NCBI GenBank assembly: GCA_019426215.1
Contig: CM033396.1
Span: 25,621,101-25,685,100 of the forward strand
Length of the DNA stretch: 64,000 nt
Origin: Buddleja alternifolia
Taxonomy: Eukaryota; Streptophyta; Magnoliopsida; Lamiales; Scrophulariaceae
Direction of reading: 5' to 3'
Each line of letters opens with the position of its first letter. The first letter of the stretch is position 1. Shown here piece after piece: positions 1 to 10,816 of this stretch. Under the pieces are notes generated by a model. The model worked only from the letters and a program-made list of their open reading frames with translations. It was not told where the DNA came from and ran no database searches. The position numbers and the translations under genes are program-made.

Positions 1-1784
1 TTAAGATTATGCCTTCCATGCCATAGATGAATTAGATTATTAGGGCATTACATTTATGTTGTACAAACTCTTATTCATTGAGAAAGGCATAGTTTTTGTT
101 CATATCAATCTTGATGACATTAATATAAGTATTGAATAAATAAGTCCAAGGCAATCAAGAGGGAGCTTCTACTCCTGAATGATCTGAGGAGATGGACACT
201 AGAATTATCGGTTTCTTGTTTACTTAAATTAGAGTTCGCAAGTCGAGGAGTCTTAATTGGGCATTAAGATCAGACTTGTGTGACACAAGTTTTGATAAGG
301 AGTGTCATTCGGTCACTTTGGATGGTGGGAGCTTGGTCATTGATATGTCAATGGTATTGACATATTCGTACACAACTCACCGTAATTCAATCACATGGGC
401 ATATACTCATGGATAGTCAATGATTGAATTACTGGTCACGGTAGTGTGCGTGAGCCTTAGAGCTGAGGATTCATGAAGATTAGACTTGTGACAGTGAACG
501 AGTTATTAGAGTAGTTAGATCCATTTCACCATGTGGTGGGATCAACCTCGAAGAACAAGTGGCAGTTGTTCGGTGATTGCCAATAGGGAATTCACTGTCT
601 CGGGTATAGTAACAGGTTGACGTCCTGTGCGATCGTAGGTAAATGAAATTATAAGTCTTTGGCCAAATCAGGAGAACTAACTTATGTATAGTACATAAGG
701 ATAGTTCACTAATTTAATCTTACTATGATTTCATAAAAAGCACAGCCTCGAGTTCTGTGAGTTTGACATATTCCGTGACTCTCACTCGATCGGGCTGTTA
801 CAGCGAAAGGCTGATACTCACATGGTATCTGCGAACTAAAGGTTCATATCGATCCATTCATTTCAATTGGGTTTCGATGTGAGTCCATTCGATGTGAGTC
901 CACGTGACTGGCTTAGTGACACTGACATCCTTGGTTTCCTCCCAATACTAATTGAACGAACCTAGAGAGTCGCGCTTAAAATGAATTGAGCAAAGAGAGT
1001 TCTTTCATTGTCAATAACATAAGTTACGTAATTTGCCATTTGATGAGCAAATTAATTTATTCGATTAATTGGATTAATGAAAATAAATTAATAATAAATA
1101 ATTGGATGATTTTTTTATGAACGCATTAATTTATTTGATTAACTAAATTAGTGGAAATTAATTAATTATAACAAATTAATAGACTTATTTATTATGCTCA
1201 CTCTTTTATTAAATAATTAGATTATTTAATATAGAGGATATTAATTAGTATTATATTTTAATTGGATTAAAATATATTGGATCTAATTAATAATTGGACT
1301 AAGTTGAAAGTCAACTTAGCCCAATAATACAAGGGTGGGGCATGTGGTAGGTAGATTTGGGGAGTTGCATGGGCTTAAGGAATTGGTTAATTCCAAACCC
1401 ATCACTCCTTATAAATACTTATCACTGGTTCAGTCAAAACCTAACTCTCTCACAATTAGACTTGACAACAAAGAAAGAAGAAAAAAAAATTCTCCCCTCC
1501 CTTGTAGAAGCCGTCGGCCATAGTGGTCTAAAGGTGGAGGATTTTTCTTCGAAGCTCATTCCGGCGTGATATCTAGAGGTAGGAGCTTTGAATTGCTGCT
1601 ATCCGGAAGATCAAGACTTTCATCGAAATCAAAAGGTTAGTAAAAAGGATGAAATTGGATTTCATCCTCATGCTATATTTTCAAAATTTACATGAAAAAA
1701 CTATTAAAGCTCAAAAGTGATCCAATTGTGAATCTGAATCTGTTTTTATCGTTTCCGCTGCGCACAAATACTTGATTCATAATA
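1..1784 (+). repeat. 5' LTR of Copia element A (left edge cut by window)
   Basis: Long terminal repeat, the promoter and terminator unit of a Ty1/Copia retrotransposon. It matches 16245-17968 along its length, and 37016-38750 in reverse. The sister copies begin TGTTAGGATTATG while this one begins at TTAAGATTATG, so about two bases lie outside the window and the 5' target duplication cannot be seen. The expected terminal CA has become TA. The right boundary is fixed by the primer-binding site that follows one base later. The last 500 bases are very AT-rich. Confidence 0.9.
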
Positions 1785-1785
1785 G

Positions 1786-1797
1786 TGGTATCAGAAC
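1786..1797 (+). other. Primer-binding site of element A
   Basis: TGGTATCAGAAC lies one base after the LTR end. It complements the 3' end of initiator methionine tRNA, the usual primer for plant Copia reverse transcription. The canonical plant site reads TGGTATCAGAGC, so one base differs. This is a priming site, not a tRNA gene. Confidence 0.85.
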
Positions 1798-1851
1798 CAA
1801 CTTTTGGCTTTTATTGATTTTTGATATAAATATGTTGAAATTCGTGTTTGT

Positions 1852-2121
1852 GATGAAAAATTTTAATCGGATTGATATTTTTCATGGTTAGATTTATTTT
1901 GTAAGTTAAATCTGAACCAATAAATATGTTTATGTAATTCATGTTTTGAATATGAATCAATATTTATATTGGATATGAATATGTGATGAAAAATATGATT
2001 GGATTTATATTTTTCGTTGTTAGATTTAATTTTTTGAAAGTTGAATCTGAACCGAAAATTTATTTTCGCGATTTATGTTTTGAATATAAATCAATGTTTT
2101 TTGTATTGGATATGAACTCTT
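1852..2121 (+). repeat. Imperfect tandem duplication in the A leader
   Basis: Two adjacent units of about 133-137 bases, 1852-1984 and 1985-2121. Each starts GATGAAAAAT and runs through a TTAGATTTA block and a TTTTGAATAT block to TTGGATATGAA. The divergence between units is visible by eye, so the duplication is not recent. Confidence 0.7.
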
Positions 2122-2206
2122 GCACGAACATGAATATATGATTTTGAAATATGTCGAATTTTGGTTCGGGGAGTCGAGACGGCACGCGTGCACGATGGCT
2201 TCTAGT

Positions 2207-2627
2207 TAGGGGTGTAAACGAGCCGGGCCTGGCAATTTTGCCAGGCTCGAGCTCAAGCTCGAGCCTGAATACACGAGCTCGAGCTCGACAGTTAAAAACT
2301 GAGCTCGCGAGCTCACGAGCTCGAGCCTAAATAATAAATATTTTTTTTATTTTTGAAAAGATATTAAATATTTATAATATTTAATATTTATTTATTGAAT
2401 ATTATAAATATTTATTATATATAATTAATATTTATAATATAAAGATAAATATATATTAAAAAATTGAAAAGCTCGGGAGCCGGCTCGTGAGCGTTTTTTC
2501 AGAGGAAAAGAGGCTTGAGCTCGAGCTCGCCCGAAAGCTCGAGCTCGTGAAGCTCGAGCTCGAGTCGAGCTCATTCAAGCCGAGTCAGCTAAGCTCGCTA
2601 GCCGGCTCGGCTCAAGTTACACCCCTA
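2207..2627. mobile_element. hAT-like MITE, 421 bp
   Basis: A short non-autonomous DNA transposon inside the A leader. It has perfect 11-bp terminal inverted repeats, TAGGGGTGTAA at the left and its complement at the right. The flanks CTTCTAGT and CTTCTGGG match at 6 of 8 bases, which fits the 8-bp target duplication of hAT elements. The subterminal parts are rich in overlapping GAGCTC and CTCGAG palindromes and can fold on themselves, while the centre is AT-only. It has no coding capacity. The hAT assignment rests on the repeat sequence and the duplication length. Confidence 0.8.
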
Positions 2628-3366
2628 CTTCTGGGCAGGCCATCTGTTGCCCATTAGGGCTACACAGCGCCTGCCCAGCAGGCACTGTGCACGCGCGACG
2701 GGTCGCAGGGCGACCGTGCAATCGAGTCACGGATATTTTATTTTATTTATTTAAAATGAAAGATCGAGCTTGACCCGATCGGTCAAACCACGGTTTTGAC
2801 GCATGGGTTTGACCCACGGGTCGGCCCATGGGTCAACCCAATTTTTGAAATTAAATAAAATGCCTATGTTAAAATGGTTTTCAAGTTTATTAAAGAATAA
2901 AATAATTTTGGAAATTAGCTTTATGCCTAATTTTAAATTAGATTTAAAATTAAATAATCCTGGAACTAAGAAATTTATTTTGAATAAAAATTCTTTGCCA
3001 AATTGATTTGGAATTGATTTTTTGAAACTAAATTGGATTTATTATCAAATAGCATTAGAGTTGAAGTAATTTTTTAAATTGGATTTAAATTAATTCAATT
3101 GTTTTTCAAACCACATCTAAATAAAATTGGATTTTATTTTACTTCTTTTTGAAAGAACTCCAACATATTAGCTATCCTTTAATCTTTTGATGTTTTATAT
3201 TTTGGGATGCCTTCCATGGACTAGGTTTCTTTATTGGTTTTGTTTTCTGGGTTGTACCGGGACTTTTGAAACCTCCAAAATTGTATTTTACTTTTTATAG
3301 AAAAATGTATAGGATGCATTTATATCTATGTAAATTAGAATAGGACCTTTTTGGAAAGAGATCTGC

Positions 3367-6300
3367 TGTTGGGTTTCACGAAAAATCTTGTCGAAGTTTT
3401 AAAATTTAAACCCAAAGTGAATTCTCTGGTTGCATAGTTGAATCAATTAATCGCGAAAATGAGTAATTACTTACCCATTGAAGCGAAGAGGTTGGAGGCT
3501 CAATTCCTTCTTCAAAAATTCGAACTATGTTGACTTAATGACTTCAAGAACACATGCAATCCAATCTTGACGAATCCTTGATCTTTTCTTGAATTCTTAA
3601 TCCGAACAACGAACAACGAACGTACGTTGCCTCTAAATTATCACGCAAATTAATTAGACGAAAAATCCCACTTTTTCTCTATGGAGGCCGACGACTAGAG
3701 TGTATAGAGAGAAGGAGGAGGTTTTTCTTCTTTTTTTTTCTAGGAGAGGTATGACTGCGTATGTCTTGTTTTAGGTCAAGAAGTCCTTTTATAACCTCTT
3801 CACTTATAGACCAAGACAAACAAAAAGAGACCTCGTTGAGCATCCAAGTTGACGCCCAACTTATCCTAGTAGGCGTCCAAATGGACGCCACATCTAGGCC
3901 CGGGATTTCCTTTTGTTATAATTAATTACCAATTTATTGAATAATTTATTTTATCCAATAAATAAATTAATTAATCAAATAACCAAATTAATTAGATAAA
4001 TTAATTCATTAATTTATATTGTAAGAAATTAATTAATAATTAATCTTATCTTTATAATTAGTTATTTCATCCAATGAGTAATTAATTAATTATTTAATTT
4101 ATCTAATAAATTAAATCTCCCAGAATAAAATAGAAATTCCTTTTCATTTTTCTTTATCAATCATTTAACGCGACTCTTTAAGTTCGTTTCGTTTGGCAAT
4201 GATAGGAATCCAAAGGAGATGGGTAATACCTAGCCAGTCACGTGGCCCACTTCGTAGGCTAAACGAAAAATGAATGATTGGATCATTCCACAACCTTCTA
4301 ATCGTAAATATTGTATAAGTATAAACCCTTCCAATCAAGTTAGAGTCATGGTTATGTCAAACTCACTGGATTTGGCCATATGTATTAATTATAATAATAC
4401 AAGATCATTGAGATCGATTTAGTGTCTCGCACAATCGTCTATTGATAAGAGGCATTTTTACGTGTTTTTAAGCCCATGAGACTTATGCTATGGATTCATT
4501 TATTGCCTAAATTATGCCACATTTGCGTTTAATCGGGTTGTTAAGTGATTACAGGTGATAAATGAAAGCATACGAAGAAACGAGGCAAAAAACGACATAT
4601 AAAACAAGTTCAGGACAATTTGCTTCTGTCGTCCACGCCCAGGCGCCGGACAAGATGCAAATAACGTCAACATTCTGCTGTCCACGCCTAGGCGCCGTAC
4701 TGTCCACGCCTGGGCGCCGTATCTGCATTAGTTTCCACGGTTGAGCGCTATTTCCGTATGTTTAGAGACCGAATTGGATGAAGTTCCCTTCTACAATGTT
4801 GTAGAACTATGTGTTAGCTTCAAATGAGGACTTGAATCATCCAAATCGGAGTTTCGTGGAGAGAGTTATGAGTGAAATACGATTGCTGCGCAGGACACAT
4901 TGCATTTAATTTCAGCATTCTGTCAGCGGCGCCCGAGCGCCGTCATGCCCACGCCTAGGCGTGACCACATCCGAGTATTGATTCCTTTTAGCTAAAAGTT
5001 CATCATTTGATGGTGGAATGGAACATTTAAAGCCAAGAGGTCATCACATGTGTTGAGGGGATGTCATAAGTGTGTTTCGTGGTAGATCTACTTTATGGAA
5101 TTTTATACTACACACTTTAGAGTAGTGGAGGACACACTAGGGAGACACACACTAGGGAGCCCATCATTTCTTGTCTTCTTAAGCCATTTTCTTCACTCTT
5201 GACCGATAGACTCTTGGAGAAAAAGAGGGAGAGCTGGTCATTAGGCCAAAAAACAACCCATCATCTCTCTTCACCCATCATCATTCAATCACCATTCTTC
5301 ATCACTTTTGGAGGGGAACAAAGAGAGAGGAGCTAAGGATTGAAGTTCAAAAGCAAGGATCCATCATCAATCAATTGAGGGAGTTTTAATTGCTTGCATT
5401 TACATGTTTATTTCCATGAGTATGTATATGTTTGTATTAGATTTTCTTAAGGCCTTGATGAGAGGCTAATATTGTAGAACTAAGGCCATGTGAAGGCCAA
5501 TTTATGAATCAATATATGTGAAGTGAATTTTCATATTAATTCTCATATTGCTTTGTGTGTTGATTTTGAGTTTTTATTACAATCATGTGCTTGATCACCA
5601 TATGCTTGCTATCTTGCCTAGTCTAGTCATTCGAGAGAAGATAGGTTAGGGTTCAATGGAATCAACTCATCATCCGAAACTAATGTGGAATTGCCCCTAG
5701 ACATAGGTAAAGATTTCCGGGTGCGGTTAGCCGGATTTATCCGGGGAAACTCTAGAACGTTAATGCGTGGTTATTGATTAGATTCTCGGATAGACATATT
5801 TAGAGAACCATCAATTAATCATAGGATTATTATGTGCCGAGACATCGGGTAATAATTATCTAAGGAATTTCCACCAAAGCAATAGGAGTCTAATAATTCG
5901 AAGAGTAGCTCATCTATATTGACGAGTAGATTCGGTTGTAGCATGTGCCTTAGTCATTTTATCATACGTGAGATTTAATCTATAGTTCGTTTCTCTTTGG
6001 TTCTTCACTTGCTTACTCATTTTATTGCAATTTACTTTTGTCCATTTTCATTAATCATAAACTAAAATACCAAGTCTCCGTGGTTCGACAATCCGGACTT
6101 TTAGTCCACTTATTACTACACACGACTAGTGCACTTGCTATCATAGCACGTTAGCTTTTAGCGTGTCATCTATTTTGCTTTGGCCAAAGACTTTGATCTC
6201 TATTTATCTATAATCACATAAGGAACTTTCTCATTCACTTATGAGAGAACAAATTCCACATTAGATATCAGCTAAGACCATCCAGCCGCAATTCGGGTCG

Positions 6301-6854
6301 ACCCCACCAACGGGTGAATTGGGTCTAACTACTCTAGTGAAAGACTTGACATCACAAGTGCATCTTCAGCCTGATACTTCAAGTCAAAGGTTCACTTATA
6401 CCTATTACGCATAATCAGTTATGTCATTAACAGTCACAGAGTGAAAACCCATGTGACAGAACCGATGCGTGTCGTGTTCGAGCATATCAGTTCCACTGAT
6501 GTGCCTACAGTCTTAAGCTCCCACGATCGCATGGTGTTGGAATGGAACTCCCATGTTAGAGCTAAGATTGTACAAGTGTTCTAAGTCTTTATTTGTCCAT
6601 TAAAGACTTCATATTACTTGCGAACGAGTTTAAGTAATCAAGATCAATCTCTCTAGTGCCAATCTTCCTATCGCATAGGAAGTAGAGGGATTGCACTGAA
6701 AATAAGGACAAAATGTTTTACACTACTTATAGACGCAGTAAGATTTAAGTGAAAACTAAATAATGCCTTTTGTTCTAAATAATAAATAAGTTTATGAAAA
6801 GAAAGATGCCTTATCATTCTATCCTCTATGGCATCTGAGGGCATAATCCTAACA
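3367..6854 (-). mobile_element. Solo LTR, Copia family B, reversed, with a nested insertion
   Basis: Reverse complement of the LTRs at 57891-59696 and 62070-63868. It begins TGTTGGG and ends CCTAACA, so the family ends are TGTTAGG and CCCAACA. The flanks TCTGC (3362-3366) and TCTTC (6855-6859) are a 5-bp target duplication with one mismatch. No internal region accompanies it, so it is a solo LTR left by LTR-LTR recombination inside the A leader. About 1.73 kb of its span is a family C solo LTR. Without that, it is about 1.76 kb, like its relatives. Confidence 0.88.
4443..6168 (+). mobile_element. Solo LTR, Gypsy-like family C, copy 1
   Basis: A 1726-bp LTR beginning TGATAAGAGG and ending GCGTGTCA, flanked by perfect TCTAT duplications (4438-4442 and 6169-6173). 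The same repeat occurs reversed at 21422-23129. Its ends resemble those of D's LTR (TGATAAG to GCGTGTCA), which places it near the Athila/Tat group of Ty3/Gypsy elements. The block 4640-4970 holds repeated phrases around GGCGCC. No coding sequence is present; a short open frame at 4562-4744 lies in this block and is not a gene. Confidence 0.92.
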
Positions 6855-6859
6855 TCTTC

Positions 6860-7685
6860 TTGGAACTGGAAGACCTTGAAGTTAGACATAGGTTAGATCC
6901 TATAGGTCCCATAACCCTCGATTGAGCCATTGGCTTGACTCAATCTAGATAAGTCCATGGAAAACATGTGCGATAGAATTGCTAGGCGTTTTCTATATTA
7001 TAATCCATGTATACATGATATAAATGGATAATGTGCAAAGTGAGACCAATTTAATCCCAAACTCTCCCCATTGGATAATAATACTTAATTTAGATTAAAA
7101 GGGAATTGGATGTCCCGGCTCTCTATCAAACTTAGGAGAAATTGAATAAATATGAATATACATATTTTCTTCCCAGTAAGTGGGGGTTATGCATTGCGAC
7201 ATTTATTTGAAATCTCAAAGTGCATTAGATGCCATCAATCGAAACAAATTCCACCCCATACATCGACAGAGGTTCCAAGGTGGAATTCAATTGTTAGATT
7301 GATTGGAAGTTGATGGGTCCGAGTTCAGATAGATCACAACCTATATATCGTTAAAGGGTTGCGGTCTCGTGATCTATGAGCCAAACCAATGATTGAATCG
7401 CATGTTAGACGATGCTGGCAAGGATTGCCACTTTAATGAAATTAGTGAGCCATATATCGTTAAAGGGTTGCAACTCACCGACTTTATTAAAGAACTCAAT
7501 CACTCACTACGAAGTCTTTCCAACGAGATTTTCGAATATTGCAGTGGGAGTGGAATGATTCAAAAAATATAGTGGGAGCCAAGTGAAAATTCAAAGTCCT
7601 GTCTAATTTTACTTGGTGCACAACATTAAGACCTAATTAAATCTTTCTTTATTCTCTGCAGTTATTTTATTTTCTATCTCTCAAA
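6860..7685 (+). other. Element A leader, second part, with three stem-loops
   Basis: Continuation of the A leader up to the gag start. Three consecutive stem-loops are visible. Stem 1 is AATTCCACC (7247-7255) with GGTGGAATT (7279-7287). Stem 2 is ATAGATCAC (7329-7337) with GTGATCTAT (7369-7377). Stem 3 is GTGAG (7445-7449) with CTCAC (7474-7478). Loops 2 and 3 share the string ATATATCGTTAAAGGGTTGC and loop 1 holds a weaker version. Element G has three stem-loops in the same order with different stem sequence. The arrangement suggests a conserved RNA element, possibly for packaging, dimerisation or translation; the role is inferred. Confidence 0.7.
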
Positions 7686-8490
7686 ATGGTAAACAACCCT
7701 CTTCCTACATTGCTTGAGAAAAATGTCTTCACTGGACCAAATTATACTGACTGGCTAAAAAATTTGAGGATTGTCCTAAGTTTCGAGTCCCTTAGCTATG
7801 GACTCGAGGCTGACAAACCGGCTGCCCCAGTTGAAGAAGTTGAGGACAATGAACATGAACCATATAACACTTAGTGTAAAGATGACATCTACGTGAAGGG
7901 TTACATTCTCGTCCCCATGAACAATGAACTGCAAAGATCCCATGAGAACATGGATGACTCGAGGTCGATCATGATGCATCTCAAGGAGCATTATGGAGAG
8001 CACAGTAGGACTTCTCGATACGAGATATCGAGAGAGATCTTCAAAGCTAGGATGGGAGAAAGAGAGAAGGTGGGAGATCATTTACTCAAAAATTATTTCA
8101 ATGATTGAGAGATTGGAAGCTCTTGATTTGTTCATGGATTTCCACCTTCAAACTGATCTTATCCTGCAATCACTCCCCAACTCTTTTTCCCAGTTCATTG
8201 TGAACTTCAATATGAATGAGATCAAATGTACATTAGCTGGGCTAATGAACAAACTGATCAGTGCCCAGGGCCAAATGAAATCAAAGGGAAAGGAGTCTGC
8301 TCTAGCCATCTCAACCATTGGAGGGACTTCGATTTCTAACAAACGAAAGAGGGGCAAGAAGAAGAAGGGAGCGTTGAAGGCTGAGGGAAACATAGGAAAA
8401 GGAAAAGCTGCTAAGAAGTACAAAGGGCATGGGCCCAAGAGGCCGATTACTGGAAACGTGACTACCTGAAGATAAAGGTTGTAACTGCTG
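7686..8490 (+). pseudogene. gag: gag of Copia element A, broken
   Basis: Gag forms the virus-like particle of a Copia element. The start ATG at 7686 opens with MVNNPLPTLLEKN and a TGPNYTDWLKNLRIVL segment typical of Copia gag N-termini. A TAG near 7873 replaces a tryptophan codon. A frameshift near 8095 moves the reading to another frame, which carries the LQSLPNSFSQFIVNFNMN helix region. A lysine-rich tail follows, and the place of the CCHC zinc knuckle (about 8415-8465) reads DYWKRDY, so the knuckle has lost its cysteines. The product could not be made as one protein. Confidence 0.85.
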
Positions 8491-8499
8491 CAAGTATAT

Positions 8500-9080
8500 T
8501 ACTCTATGTTTTAGAAACTAATTGTTCTATGACTGTATTCTCCACTTCATGGATTCTAGACTCAGGAGCTAACGTTGATGTCTGTGTTTTGAAACAAGAT
8601 CTGGAAAGAATTAGGGGGCTCGAGGAGTAAGAAGTGATGATCCATGTAGGCCGCGGACATTGTGTGGCAGCTACTCACATAGGATCCACTTCTTTATTTC
8701 TATCTAATGAACATTCACCAGTTTTAGATGATTGCCTTGTTTTGCCCAATGGACTTAAAAGCATTTGTTCTATTCCCGTATTAGTTAGACTTAGATACGA
8801 TTTCCGATTTTTCAACAATGTTTGTAATATTTATTTTGGAAATAATTTTATTGGCTCTGCATCTTTAATAAATGGTTTATATTACTTGAATATCCAAAAT
8901 AGATGTATTGTGAATACAATCACCAAGAAACAAGGTATGTCTGAGACAAACCGAACACTCATTTGGCACTTGAGAAGAGTCATGCTGTAGAATACAAGAT
9001 TCGCGAACTTGAGAAAAATGTAGTTACACATTTGGGTTGGACCTGCTTCCCACTTGCGAGTCTTGTCTCAAAGGCAAAAT
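8500..9080 (+). pseudogene. Protease and GAG-pre-integrase region of element A, broken
   Basis: Aspartic protease relic with the ILDSGANVDVC active-site strand near 8545-8590, followed by a stop near 8628. From 8634 one open stretch reads through IGSTSLFL, LPNGLKSICSIPVL and LNGLYYLN-like phrases to the IWHLR segment of the GAG-pre-integrase domain at about 8960. After a frameshift, CESCLKGKMT-like sequence continues toward the integrase. Order and content match the same region of J (57207-57885). Confidence 0.8.
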
Positions 9081-10058
9081 GACTAGGTCACCCTTCACAA
9101 GGCGTTTTGAACGAGCCTATGACGTCCTTGGTTTAATACATACAGACATTTGCGGGCCTTTCGGGGAAGTGGTTCGGTGGAGGGTTTCAATACTTCATTA
9201 CATTTATTGATGACCACTCTAGGTATGCTCTCGTATACCTAATGAAGTATAAGTCTGAATCTATTGAATGGTTCAAAGAATTCAAGTCCTTGGTTGAAAA
9301 CCTAACTGGAAAATGTATTAAAACACTACGATCTAATCGAGATGGAGAATATATGAGTGCTGAATTTGGTGAGTTCTTAATTGAACATGGAATTGTGTTA
9401 CAATTGACTCCTCCTGCAACTCCACGACTGAATGGGGTAGCCAAACGATGACATAGAACACTATTGGATATGGTTCGATCGATGATCAGCTACACGGATC
9501 TTCCCATATCGTTGTAGGGCTATGCATTGCTCACATTAGCCTATATCCTGAACAAGTGTCCATCTAGGTCTGTTCCAAAAACTCCTTATTAGATATGGAG
9601 TGGATAAACACATTAGGATATGAGGATGTCCAGCCTCTGTGAAAAAGACAAAGATGGAGAAATTGGGAGATAGATGTTTGAAAGGTCGATTTGTTGGTTT
9701 CCTAGAAGATTCGATGTCATACCTTTTCTACCTGCACGATGATCAAAGAGTCATTGTGGCCCTACATGTGTACTTTTTCGAAGATGAGTTCGTTCGAGAA
9801 GGTGGTGCAGGAAGAAAGATTGTTCTGGAAGAACAAAATGAAATCCCTTTAAAGACCACTGTTCAAGAGACTCATAATGAACCTAACCAAATGCAACAAC
9901 CATCGCGTAAATCGAGTAGAGTATCTCATTCACCTGAGAGATATGGTTATCTGCTACAGAGGGAGCATAATTTGTATGCCCTAGCAGAAGGAAATTATGG
10001 AGATGATCCCTCTACTTTTGAGCATGCGATGGAGCTGCGAAATGGCTCGAGGCTATGA
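9081..10058 (+). pseudogene. Integrase of Copia element A, broken, catalytic residues lost
   Basis: Relic of the DDE integrase that inserts cDNA into host DNA. The core is recognisable from the IHTDICGPFG-like segment near 9140 through FITFIDDHSRYA (about 9195) to the LTPPATPRLNGVA box near 9405. The second catalytic Asp is Asn (SNRDGEY instead of SDRGGEY) and the catalytic Glu of NGVAER is Lys, followed by a stop at 9449. From 9639 the C-terminal part with FVGFLEDSMSYLFYLHDD and a linker ending in PERYGYLL is open to 10058. Several stops and frameshifts break the rest. Confidence 0.83.
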
Positions 10059-10059
10059 A

Positions 10060-10816
10060 GACAGAGATGGATTCGATGTACTCGAACTAAGTCTGGATTC
10101 TAGTGGATCGCCCTAGCGGTATTGCACCAATATGGTGCAAGTGGATCTACAAGAGAAAGATTGGTCCGATGGCAAGGTCGATACCTTTAAAGCTAGACCT
10201 TGTTCCTGAATGGATACCTCGATGATGACATCTAAAAAGAACAGCCCAAAGTTTTCGTGTCAAATGAAGATTCTCATAAGGTGTGTAAATTGAATAGATC
10301 AATTTATGGACTTAAACAAGCATCACAGACCTGGAATCTTCATTTTGATGAAGAAGTTTAGAATTATGGCTTTATTAAGAACGGATATCATTACCTATTA
10401 GTAGAATTATGGCATTTACAAGAAATCCAATGGGAGCAAAATATCATTTTTGGTTTTATATATAGATGACATTCTACTAATAGGTAATGATAGGCCTATT
10501 GACTTCGGTCAGAATGTGGCTCTCAAGCACGTTCTCCATGAAAGACTTAGAAGAAGCGACCTATATCATTGGAATTCGCATCTTCAGGGATAGAGCAAAT
10601 AGGAAAATGGGTCTGTCCCAAGCCCTGTATTTGGAAAAGGTTCTGAAAAGATTCGGAATGGAAGATTCCAAGAGAGGCCTTTTGCCCATAAGATATGGAC
10701 TCCATCTCTCGAAGTCGATGAGTTCTCAAAGTGAGGATGATCGTAAGATAATGAGTGGAGTCCCTTATGCATCAGCAGTAGGGAGTCTTATGTATGCTAT
10801 GTTATGCACAAGATCG
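10060..10816 (+). pseudogene. Reverse transcriptase of element A, broken and truncated
   Basis: RT relic with the WIYKRKIG segment near 10150, a deletion over the VKTAFLNG region, NRSIYGLKQASQTWN near 10290 and the catalytic YIDD near 10465. The stretch 10487-10816 is open through FSMKDLEEATYIIGIRIF to SLMYAMLCTRS. At 10817 the RT is cut by the LTR of element E, and about 390 bases of coding sequence up to the RNase H piece at 15970 are missing. A 21-bp inverted copy of nearby sequence disrupts the stretch before YIDD. Confidence 0.85.
10387..10491. repeat. 21-bp perfect inverted repeat in the A reverse transcriptase
   Basis: The 21 bases at 10387-10407 are the exact reverse complement of 10471-10491, with 63 bases between. 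The right arm is ordinary RT sequence (the segment after YIDD). The left arm replaces the codons expected there from related copies. This looks like an inverted templated insertion made during repair or template switching. Confidence 0.85.

Larger units (their letters stand above)
1798..3366 (+). other. Element A leader, first part
   Basis: Untranslated leader between the primer-binding site and gag, with no coding frame I can support. It holds an imperfect tandem duplication (1852-2121), a MITE (2207-2627), a GC-rich patch around 2630-2730 and then AT-rich sequence. It stops at 3367 where a solo LTR is inserted and resumes at 6860. Element G has a comparable leader at 24686-25940. Confidence 0.7.

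Noticed and set aside
1786..1797. tRNA gene suggested by the Met-tRNA match (also the Asp-tRNA match at 45837)
   Set aside because: Only the 12-17 bases complementary to a tRNA 3' end are present, directly after LTRs. These are primer-binding sites.
3679..3891. Minus-strand frame ending in a Lys-rich stretch
   Set aside because: It lies in the transcribed part of the reversed B LTR, and the homologous LTRs at 59200-59400 and 63350-63550 do not keep it open.
4562..4744. Small protein gene in the C solo LTR
   Set aside because: The frame lies in the GGCGCC phrase block, and I found no support for it in the second C copy or in any known family.
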